Under the pieces are notes generated by a model. That model had not been told where the DNA came from. It was given only the letters and a program-made list of their open reading frames with translations, and did not search any database. A program made the position numbers and the translations under genes. From Agapanthus africanus (Eukaryota > Streptophyta > Magnoliopsida > Asparagales > Amaryllidaceae): a stretch of DNA of 64,000 nt. The stretch covers positions 524,202,959 through 524,266,958 of the forward strand of contig CM057350.1 of the NCBI GenBank assembly GCA_030015575.1, given 5' to 3'. This document shows, piece by piece, positions 55,361 through 64,000 of this stretch. The first letter of the stretch is position 1, and every line of letters starts with the position of its first letter.

Positions 55361-56990
55361 TGTTCGTACGTACCGAGGAGTAGATCTTCATCGCCAAATG
55401 TAATATCAGCCGTGTGGATCTCTTCTAATTCATTTTTCATCATCTCTTCTGAGGAAAGCTTAAAACTGATTGTAATGCCTTGATCAGGGAATCTCGTGCC
55501 TCTTTGGACAGGAGGAGAGCATCCAATATGCTTAGCTGCGAGGTTTTTTTCCTAAAATGTGCTAGGACGTTGTAATCCACCTTTTTTTACTTAGGCGGGT
55601 CCTTTGCAGTGAGCTCTTTGACCGCCTCTTCATCGAGGGCGATTCCCTCGGGTATTTTCCCTTTCCCTTTGTCTTTTTTGCTCGAACCTTTGTTTGCAAG
55701 TCCGAGGTTCTTCTCAGGTACCATACGGTTACGCGGCTGAATGTTTTCACAGTTCTTCTCCTCCTCTTATTTTTCAAAAAGGGAGTCTTCGAAGAGAGGG
55801 TTGAGGGGCGTTTCATCCTTAGAATCGCTCCCGAACGTAAGAACTAGAGATTTTTCTCCTTCCGAACCGGTACCAACCATATGACAGTTTCCAGTTGTTT
55901 CTTTATGCATGTTTATCTTTTCACCCTCATCTTGACGAGTGTGAGCCTCACGCTTTTCCTTTTTGAAGTGTTTTCGATGGGCAACATATCATTTCCACCA
56001 CTTCTTGAAGGCATTGCACTCCTCGACAGGGTGAGCGACCCTTCGATGATAGAGGCAATATTTTGGATGTGATTCTTCTCCGTCGAAGCATGAGATTCAA
56101 GGAGTGTACTTCATGAGAGGTGGTAGTTTCATCCCCAGTTATAGGGGTTTGGTGAACCGCTTCTCAGTTTTGATCCTGCTTTTGTTTTTTGTAGGCGTGC
56201 TTTTTGTTTGGTCGGAGCGCTTTACGACTCGTCCTCACCGCAGCTTCTTTATCCAGACACTAAAAGTTAGCCTTTTCGTGTATGGCTATCTCGCGTTCTC
56301 GGTTGTCTTTACTTTTTTGAAAGGTTTCATTTAAAAGTCTTTCGATCGGGTCATCTTCTGGCAGTTTCGGGGAATTTAGCGCCGATTCCTCCCCCAGTTC
56401 CCCCATGTCGTTTTTTGACGCTGAGGGAGCTTCTTCGCCATACAACGATGAATGGGAGACCATGTGTTAACTTTCTATATAATCTTCTACTTCTTCTGAT
56501 GAGTTATTTCCCTCATCATTGTCACTTTCTCCGTCCTCAAGAATATACTTGAGGAATTCTTCGAGCGCAACCGGTGTCCGCGCCTTCTGGTTATATTCTT
56601 CCAGCGCGTCTCTGTATTTCTGAAGCTCCATGCTCTTGTCGTCATACATGGCAGGCTGCATTGGTTTCTTGGTCTTCTTCTTTTTCTTAGAAGACTTTGA
56701 AGGCTTGACTTGGGGGTTTTCCCCCTTGTCAATAACTTTTGATGCGAGATGTGGTTTTAGCATCCCTTCAATAATTTCAGGTTCAAGCAGGCTCTTCCAC
56801 TTGACTGCTGTACATGCTTGTAGATCCTTCAACATTTTTTTTGTTTTTGTGGAAAGGACTACCTCTCATGGATCTTCCTCTACAAGCGAGCATGATACCC
56901 CCTTTGCGTCCCCCTTTTTAGGAGCGTGTTTCTGGGGTGGTTTTACCCTCCAGTTATCAGACAGCGCGAACTTTCCCTACTGGTACTGGT
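55361..56990 (-). pseudogene. Gypsy-2 charged gag-protease linker modules
   Basis: Matches 37295-38800 of Gypsy-1: helical ETFQKSKDNREREIAIHEKA, a Lys-rich SSKKKKKTKKP stretch, and acidic Glu/Asp-rich segments. The knuckle-like motif near 56030 is recognisable but altered. Broken several times. Confidence 0.7.
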
Positions 56991-57980
56991 CTTCAACCTA
57001 ATTTTTGAAAATGTAGCAATCCTCAATTGTGTGGCTCACTATTCTATGATAGGAGCAGTAATTAGGGTTTTTTGACGTTACCGGGTTGCGCTAAACGCCG
57101 CGGGTCTGACAATGTGATGAGATTATTACGTATTACTAGTTCAAACAGTCTCCTCGTCTTGTCATGGGGAAATGAGTAAACACGTCCTAGCCTTTCTTCT
57201 AAGGACAGGCACAGACGCGCGTTGTTTTAGTGAGCAGCCAGTTTTAGGCCACCCGGTTGTTGTTGCGTGTTGGAAACAAAGGCCACTTTCCCTTTACCCT
57301 TGTTATTTCGAGGGTCCTTATTTGAGGAGGAAAGACCATGGCCCATCTGATCGATTAGGGCCAGCTTGTCTATCAACACCTGGAAGGTTGTGGGCTTGAA
57401 GAACGTCATGAACGGGGACACAGTCTTAAGAGGATCGAGGGTCCTGATGAACATGCTCACGGCAGGAGATACTTCAATGCACTGTTTGCATTTAGACCAC
57501 AGATTTTGCCATTGGATTGCGTATTGGACCCAAGTTCCTCCCGGATTTACCCTGGCGTTGATCAATGCCGTGATCGGAGTACGTTCACTTGTGCTGGCGA
57601 ACCGTTGCGTGAACAGTAGTTCCATTTCTGTGAAGGTTTTCATAGAATCATTTGGGAGCTCCGAGTACCATTCAAAAGCCGTGTATGATAAGCTTCCGAC
57701 AAATTGGTGAAGCAACAGTTTGTCGTCGCCCATAATATTGCCGCATAGTGCTCTGAATTGTGAGACATGCTAGTGGGGACTTCCCGTTCCTTTATAGACA
57801 TGGAATTTAGGGATTGTATATCCCGACGGGTACTTGATTTGGTCATACCAGGTCGGATATGGTTGCCCAGTTCTGATGAGTTGGCTGGCGGGTTTACTGG
57901 CCTGGTAAGCTCTTATTTGCTGGGCGATATAGTCATCCAGGGCCTCCTTGAAGATGGTTTCTTCCTTGGCTGCTGACAAG
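56991..57980 (-). pseudogene. Gypsy-2 Gag capsid region
   Basis: Contains DDKLLLHQFVGSLSYTAFEWY, SELPNDSMKTFTEMELLFTQ and FIRTLDPLKTVSPFMTFFKP, the retrotransposon gag signature, closely matching Gypsy-1 at 39190-39600. Broken. Confidence 0.82.
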
Positions 57981-59410
57981 GCCGTAGGAGGGTTTAATGT
58001 TTTCCCTTTGTCATCCTTGATAACTATAGTGGGTCTTCGGCCGGGGGTTTCGGTTGTATCATCATTCCTACCATGTTTTGGAATAGAAGCTCCATCTGCT
58101 TGATGTTAGAAGCTTGCTCTACAGCCTCCTTATCTTTTCTTTCTAGTACCCATTGCAAGAACTCTGTATCGGTCTTTTTCTTTTGGCGCTGTTTAACTTC
58201 TCTTTCTGGACCTTCTTTATGTCCGGTAAGCGCTGCCATTTTGGTCAGCACTTCTTGGAGCTTTTGCTGCTGCTCGTGAGCCTTCGTCAACGACCGAGTT
58301 TCGGTCGGTAACTCACCGAAGCGCGGATTTCTTATTTACCGCTAGCCATATAGACCATATGTACGGTTATGCCCCTAGACTTAGGGAGTTTAGGTCCATC
58401 GCCTTTAGAATTTTCCGCGGGCGGTAGAGTTTTCTCCGGTCTCGTTCTTTTATGAGAAGTCAGAGCTGAAGGAGCCATTGTGGCAGGCACCTGTTTAGGA
58501 ACGGCCCCCCGTTGTATGGTGGAGGAGCGGTCTTTTTCTTGTCAGCCATTAGATCTTTTAAGTCGACGAAAGTAATTTTTGTTAAGCACAGAGTCTTGGA
58601 ATTTTTGCCAGACCTTATGTATTTGCGAAGAGAGACATTGACGAGGCTGCTCTGAATGTCTCTGCACAGGGGCCTCTACTGGTAGAGGTGATTTCTTTAG
58701 CAACACTATCGGGGAGTTCTTACGTACCCTCCTGAGCGGGTCAAAGCTGTTCCCAGTTGGAACAGCAGCGTTGATATCTACGCAGGAGCTAGTAGGGTGA
58801 GCCCAAAGGGAGAGTTGCCCCCATCTTCTCTCACTCGGCGCCAATAGCGACGTAGAGCATGCCTTGGAGTGGGAATCGTCTCAGTTTTGGAGGCGTCTTC
58901 GTTATGCGCCCTGTGTTGCTTAGGGATTTCAGTTGGTGTCAGCCTGCTGAAAACCGACATCCTTGTTGGAGTTAGAGCAGGATTGGCTAATCTTTCAAAG
59001 ACCGATCGTCTTGGAGGGGAAGCACTTTTATCGGCCTCACCCACTGCAGGAGTAGGCAGTGCTAGCCGTTTTGGGGTACCTCTTTCGGGTATCACGGGCT
59101 TCTTTGCGGGGCTACTCAAGTTCTTGTTCAGCCTGTTGAAGACTGAGGATTCATGGTTTGACGGCTTGCTGATAGGAGCCATCGTGGTTACCATCCGATT
59201 GAAGACCGAATTTTTGAAAGCTTCTGCTTGTGGCGTTGCGACGCCAAAGCTCACATGCAGGAGCATAGTCCCGAAGAAGAGTTCGGTAGTGGCTTGTGTG
59301 AACTTCCCCACCGGCATTGAGAAAATGGGGGCCGCGTTAGGCCCATATGTCACTCCTCCAGTTAGGGTGGAGAAGGAGCTGTTGCTGCAAGCAGTGCAGT
59401 GAGAAGCCAT
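57981..59410 (-). pseudogene. Gypsy-2 N-terminal frame with SVFxRL repeats
   Basis: Starts MASHCTACSNSS at 59410, then carries four SVFxRL-like units (SVFNRM, SVFNRL, SVFERL, SVFSRL) between about 58940 and 59220, RHALRRYWRRVREDGG, FDPLRRVRKNSP and the coiled-coil segment near 58100-58290. The layout is that of Gypsy-1, so the N-terminal frame is an old shared feature of the family. Broken. Confidence 0.65.
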
Positions 59411-59532
59411 TGATTTTCTGCACAGGAGCAAGACACCAAGTTTTAGTACCTTGAATCCAGGGGCAACCATAACGAACCGCAATTTCGTTCGCGAAACACG
59501 ACATATGAAGTGTGGAGTAGAAAGAGGAAAAT

Positions 59533-59550
59533 GTCCCACCGTGGGTGCCA
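59533..59550 (-). promoter_or_regulatory. Gypsy-2 primer-binding site
   Basis: Element-strand TGGCACCCACGGTGGGAC five bases inside the LTR, matching the Gypsy-1 site in place and general sequence. Confidence 0.8.
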
Positions 59551-59555
59551 GAATT

Positions 59556-60656
59556 TGTTTACCGCCGAAGACCGAACAGAGACGTTGAGACGTCTAGCCT
59601 GAATTTAGGGGCAGATTCTATTTGGACATATCCACCCACCTCTATGAAGATACCAAGTTGATTTATGATACCGTATATCGGAGGTTTGGATCGATGCGAC
59701 CGATGTAGCAGACTTCGTCAGATACCCCTTTATTTGTAAGGGGTTTTTGATTGTGGGGACGCTCTTCCCTGCAGGCACAAGCCCTTACAGTTAATTTATC
59801 GCGTTGCGATAACCATTTTCTCCCCCTCCAGTAGTTCACTTCTTATCGTATGTTATTTTGTTTGTTAAGGTTACCCGTGGATTGTATACGGAGACTAGTT
59901 TGTGTCATTGCCCGTAGGGCACGGATTAGCCCAAATCCGTATATTTTAGTTTTGGGGATTGAACTTGGGTTTTATGTTCCGTCAGTTCAAAGAATATTTT
60001 ATCTTATTTAAGGACTGTTAATCTGTTTTTAAATTAAGATCAAATTTAAATATATGAGCATTTGGGCTCAATTTATTTTAACTAAGGATACGTTACTCCT
60101 ATTTTAGACTAAGATAAACTTAGATATTTTCAGGATTATTAAATTTAGTTAAGATCCAACAATAGAGCATTTAGGCTCAACTGCAAGCGACTTCAGAGAG
60201 ACTTAGCCAATTTGGGCTCGGCCTTGGGCTTTCTGCCTTTATGCAGAAGTACTAAGCACTTATTTACTGCTCTGGTGCTTACGTGTGTATCACGTGAGGC
60301 ACTCAGACATGGGCGCTTCCCAATCAGTGCTAGGCACTTAGTCATTTTGACTAAAATTATACTGCTCAGCACTTTTATATGGCGCTCACGTATGTTTCAC
60401 GCGAGACGCTGAGTCTTCTATTTGGGCGCTCATGTGGAAAGCACGTGAGGTGCTGAGCATTTTGTTTTGTTGGGTGCTCATATGCGAAGCACGTGAGGCA
60501 CTGAGAGTTCTGTTTTGTTGGGTGCTCACGTGTGTTTCATGTGAGGCGTTGAACTCCTTTTATTCGGCACTCACGTGGGAAGCACGTAAGGCGCCGGGTT
60601 TATATTTTTTGGGCGCTCATGTGAGAAACAAGTGAGGCGCTGAGTTTATATTTTTG
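59556..60656 (-). repeat. Gypsy-2 5' LTR, partial
   Basis: Begins (plus strand) TGTTTACCGCCGAAGACCG and parallels the Gypsy-1 LTR (CCGTGGATTGTATACGGAGA near 59876, AAGGATACGTTA units near 60080). It contains a 48-bp array (60260-60645) and stops at the Copia LTR-E border. Confidence 0.8.
60260..60645. repeat. Tandem array, about 48-bp unit with CACGTGAGGCGCTGAG
   Basis: About seven diverged units, each with a GCGCTCACGTG-like and a CACGTGAGGCGCTGAG-like part. Many keep CACGTG. It is the counterpart in position and theme of the G-box-like, GCGC-rich part of the Gypsy-1 LTR. Confidence 0.8.
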
Positions 60657-61494
60657 TGTTGGGTTTTGATGCCCACACCGCGGAAACCGCGGCCGAGGCA
60701 GAAGCGAAAAACAAAATTTCTAGCGAACACTAAACGCTCGTAAAACCTAAGATTCGATCCATAGACCTAAACTAGCTAACTAAAAGTGAAATGGTTAAGA
60801 AAATAAAACCTTTGTCGCGTGTCCACCTAATTGTGGAAGACCCCTCCAAGCTCGTAGCCGCCGGGATCACGCTTGAGAATCTACCACCCTTACCGAAGAC
60901 GATCTACCCGAGGGAATCCGGAGGAGGCTCTAACCGACAATCCAGACTTGCTAGGTTTGGATGGTCGGTGATGTAGGAATACTTCACTAAATATTTCTCT
61001 TTAAAACATGTGCTCAAAATGAGAGCAAGAAGAAGACGGAGAAGGAGAGGGAATGAAGCAACCACGGAGCATGAAGCTCACTTGAAGAAAAAAATGATCA
61101 AGTGTTGAAAATGAAAAACCTCAAGTGAAGAAACAAATGAGAATGGCTACATAAGCTTGCAACCATGATGCAATAGTGTACAATAAATGCACATCACCAT
61201 CCAAGTCATCCCTCATCATCACGCTTCATAATTCCTCCAATTTCCATCTCATTTCCTTATTTTTTTTCTATAAAAAAAACAAATATGGGGTGTCCTTTTT
61301 CTAGAAGTATTCTTATATAAATACGGAATACTTCACCTGGTATATGTATCGCTACATATACGCATATCCATATAAAAATACGGATAGCACCAAAGAGAGA
61401 AAATAAATAGTGAACAATAATACTAAAATATATGTATCAAAATACATATATAAGTTATTAAATCAAATCCTGATTTAATAATCCGGCTTAATCG
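60657..61494 (-). mobile_element. Copia LTR-E fragment, minus orientation
   Basis: Plus-strand TGTTGGGTTTTGATGCCC, then CCGCGGCCGAGGCAGAAGCG and CGATCTACCCGAGGG, parallel the Copia-C LTR as read at 23917-24150 (TGTAAGTCG, GGGGAGGCGG, CGATCCACCCGAGAG). It is therefore the 3' end of a related Copia LTR in minus orientation. It has paired arms GTATATGTA/TACATATAC near 61337-61358 and TATTAAATCA/TGATTTAATA (61456-61480). It ends where a TGTAACGACCC sequence begins at 61495. Confidence 0.6.
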
Positions 61495-61804
61495 TGTAAC
61501 GACCCTATATTACTCTACCTTCGTGTTTTCTTTCTTTAGTAAAATATTGTATTTATTTATTCTTAGTATTTTCTGTATATTTTGTTTTTTTATAAATATA
61601 TTATTTTATTCTTTTATCTATTTTTCCCAAACACATTTCTATTAAAACTAAATTTTAACATTTTTTCAAATTAAACATAAGACCTAACCCGGCCCATAAC
61701 TCAAATTCAATTTCAATTTCATTTTCTTTAATAAATCTATGAGCCCAAAAACCCACTTTTTTTAAGCAACATCATATATTTAATTCTTATTAAATATGTG
61801 CATA

Positions 61805-61875
61805 AACAACCTTGTAGCTCATTGGTTAAGTCTTTACATTGTTATTCGATAGATCACATGTTCTAATCCCCATTC
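61805..61875 (+). other. tRNA-like / SINE-like stretch with A- and B-box resemblance
   Basis: TAGCTCATTGGTTAAG resembles a Pol III A box and, about 35 bases on, ATGTTCTAATCCCC resembles a B box (GTTCGAATCC type). No cloverleaf with a proper acceptor stem is evident, so this would be an old tRNA-derived SINE head rather than a working tRNA gene. Confidence 0.3.
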
Positions 61876-62303
61876 TTACAATTATTTTTTTATCAATTTT
61901 TTTATTCTTCTCATAACTTACAAATGAGACCTTTCATTTCCAAAATGAATGGTGACCTTTTATTTCTCTTTTAATTCCCATGTTGAATGCATATATTATT
62001 ATACATAATTCACCATTACACCATCTTTATTTGTCCTCCTCTATCTTTTCCTTCCTCACATTTTTCTATCTCTCACTTCTCCCTCTTCACCTAGAGTCCA
62101 AGAGAAAGAACATGAAGAAGTCTTCAAGAAGGTCTCTCTAGTAACGCGAGGCTATCGGCGGATAGACAAGCCCGGTGACAATACCGGCCAGTGTATGTAA
62201 GTCTCTTCTCTCTCTCCCCCTCCATCTCTTTATTCTCCTCTTGTCATATCTCATGAACCCGCTATTCTTTTCATATCATAATCCATTAGAGAAGATAAAT
62301 ATA

Positions 62304-62305
<2 letters not shown>

Positions 62306-62345
<40 letters not shown>
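62306..62345. repeat. (TA)n microsatellite
   Basis: About 20 AT units. Confidence 0.95.
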
Positions 62346-62347
<2 letters not shown>

Positions 62348-63924
62348 TGTAGATATATATGGTTCTATGTGGTTTAATAATACCTTATTATCTCTTGTTT
62401 AAATTAAAGTGTTTAATTCTTTATTCATGACTATGAATGTTTATTACAAGTTGTGAGAACACAAATTTCATGCCAGAATATATCTATAATATCTCATGAA
62501 ATTGGTTTGTTTATTAAAAGAAAAATAGAAGCCTGCATAAAATACTAGTTAATCTTTTTGCCGATTTTAGTATACACATCAATACCTTTAGTTTTAAAAT
62601 AATTTTTAGAAATTAATTTTTTATTTCTGAAAATTTCAAGAAATTTACATATGATAGATTATATTATTTTTGTACATGCTGTAATAATTTTAGATCGAAT
62701 CACTTAACGGTTTAGAAATTATATCATTTTTATTCACTGTTCATAAAATAGAAAACTGCAGTTATTGGTCAACTTCTAGGACACATAACTTGGTATAACG
62801 ATATCCAAATTGAGCAAACTCTGGTGTTTTAGATATCTACATTGAATAATATATATTTTATTAGTTTTAAGTTTTTATTTAAAACAAACATAAGATAAAG
62901 AAAACTGCGTTACAATATTAAGCGACGGATCTGGACAGAATATGTCCTGATTCGCACACTGTTTTTAAATAGGACATAACTCGAAATCCCGACATCCGTT
63001 CGTGAAAAATTTAGATGTGTAGATGCACAATTGATAGAACTGTAATTTTCTGTATACTATATTACTTATAAATGCATGAAACAATCCGATATAGTCTTTG
63101 CAATATAACATATAGTTGCTGTCCAGAAATCTGAATTTCTGTTTTAAACGCTGATGTTAAAATGATCATAACTAGAGTTTCAGGAATCCAAATCACATGA
63201 ATCTTGGTGTTTTGGATAAGTATATCAAAATACCTACAATTTTATAATAATTTTCTTAACCTAAAACCTGATGTAATTTGACCGAAACTATGTTTTGAAA
63301 ATATGTGACGGTGCCGAATAGATTCTGATCTGTTTTGCGCGACGATACGAAAACAGATATATCTCCCAAACCGGTAGTCGTATTTAGGTGAAACTGGAAC
63401 TCACGCAAGAAAAACACTTAGAGACATATTTCTATTTATATTTCGCATTCGTTCGACTTGATTAATTAGTCGTATATAATATTTCTTTACAGCATTGTTT
63501 ATGGTAGTTACTCGAATAATATACTTGACTCATTTCATGCTCTTCGAACATGTATACATATTTATCTTGATTTTTAAATTGTTGTATGTATATAAAGACG
63601 ATAATTAAATACTTAAGGTGTATTTTGAAAACTATACAAAATTATTTTTACATAAAACCCCCTCAAGTTATATAAATTACAATAAGGACCCTAGTAAATA
63701 TAGGTTTAAGCGGGACCAATCTCTTGAGCCTCAGGAAGCCGGAGAAGTGGGTGCTTGCCTATTTAAGGTAGAAAACTTAACAACGGTGTTATCAATACGG
63801 TATTCCTCTTTGAAAAAGACACAAATCCTGCCGCCCATGTGCAGCGGTTACCGATAACATCAAAACAATCAGGAATTCAATTTACTTTGAGTCTCATTAT
63901 AATCTGACTTGAATATGATTCAAG

Positions 63925-63995
63925 TACAATCTACAACCTACAATTCACAATCTACAGTCTACAATCTACAATCTTCAATCTTCAATCTTACAATT
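63925..63995. repeat. Simple CAATCTA / CAATCTT repeat
   Basis: Degenerate 7- to 8-base units (CAATCTA, CAATCTT, CAATTCA) to the window end. Confidence 0.8.
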
Positions 63996-64000
63996 CAATA

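Larger units (their letters stand above)
55054..60656 (-). mobile_element. Gypsy-2, partial Ogre/Tat-type element
   Basis: Related to Gypsy-1 and in the same orientation: 5' LTR (59556-60656, cut short by LTR-E), primer-binding site, N-terminal SVFxRL frame, gag and protease. It stops at the Copia-B 3' LTR at 55053; the rest (pol, 3' LTR) should lie on the other side of Copia-B, left of the window. It has many breaks and is more diverged than Gypsy-1, consistent with being the outermost, oldest layer. Confidence 0.85.
61495..64000 (+). mobile_element. Probable Tekay-like Gypsy LTR start; AT-rich, no gene seen
   Basis: TGTAACGACCCTATATTACTC is a typical start of plant Tekay/Del LTRs and abuts the end of LTR-E. 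The rest is AT-rich: a tRNA-like stretch (61805-61875), a pyrimidine-rich stretch with GTATGTAAGTC near 62193 resembling a splice donor, a (TA)n run, several loosely repeated segments of the CATAACTxGxxxTxCxxxAATCC kind (62780-63200) and simple CAATCTA repeats at the end (63925-63995). No conserved frame. The right end is beyond the window, so the assignment is tentative. Confidence 0.45.

Noticed and set aside
61495-64000. A host gene in the right-edge region
   Set aside because: No frame above about 80 codons, no recognisable domain and strongly AT-rich; best read as LTR-type repeat sequence.

Overview
This window is plant nuclear DNA made almost entirely of LTR retrotransposons nested inside one another. 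The plant signs are Ty1/Copia polyproteins with a TGGTATCAGAGC primer-binding site (initiator tRNA-Met type), a giant Ty3/Gypsy element of the Ogre/Tat type with an archaeal-like RNase H, and LTRs starting TGTAAC like those of plant Tekay/Del chromoviruses. I see no host protein gene, rRNA gene or convincing functional tRNA gene. The picture fits repeat-rich intergenic DNA of a large-genome seed plant; the species cannot be told from the sequence.

Layout, outermost to innermost. Gypsy-2 (minus strand; gag-protease half at 55054-59555, 5' LTR from 59556) is the oldest visible layer; its pol side should lie left of the window. Copia-B (plus strand, 11044-55053) sits in its protease region. Copia-B holds three insertions: Copia-A (visible 2940-11043) in its 5' LTR; Gypsy-1 (minus strand, 14055-44989, target duplication GGTAT) in its leader; and a 4.46-kb solo Gypsy LTR (46702-51165, target duplication TAATG) in its pol region. 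Gypsy-1 is itself interrupted by Copia-C (minus strand, 23917-33660), the only element with a long uninterrupted polyprotein (1329 codons). At the left edge, Copia-A's 5' LTR is interrupted by LTR-D (1140-2939), which is cut by a minus-strand A-family LTR (1-1139). At the right edge, Gypsy-2's LTR is cut by Copia LTR-E (60657-61494), which is followed by a probable Tekay-like LTR to the window end.

LTR divergence judged by eye agrees with the nesting: Copia-B about 7% (partial LTR), Gypsy-1 about 3%, Copia-A about 2% (partial LTR), Copia-C about 0.7%.

Gypsy-1 is the richest object: about 21.2 kb without Copia-C, with 3.6-kb LTRs. Its gag-protease region contains repeated modules. Downstream of integrase lie a 133-bp tandem array and groups of small hairpins whose stems change together. 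It also has two reading frames on the opposite strand, one internal (18072-18740, with TATA box, possible intron and polyadenylation signal) and one inside each LTR (with TATA box and an upstream cluster of G-box/ABRE-like motifs). The Copia elements share structured noncoding parts: a long hairpin downstream of the primer-binding site, a conserved leader block of roughly 90 nt, a pyrimidine-rich CAG just before the polyprotein, and an LTR hairpin with a fixed core and changing arms. These structured RNAs and the antisense genes are the best candidates for undescribed biology here.
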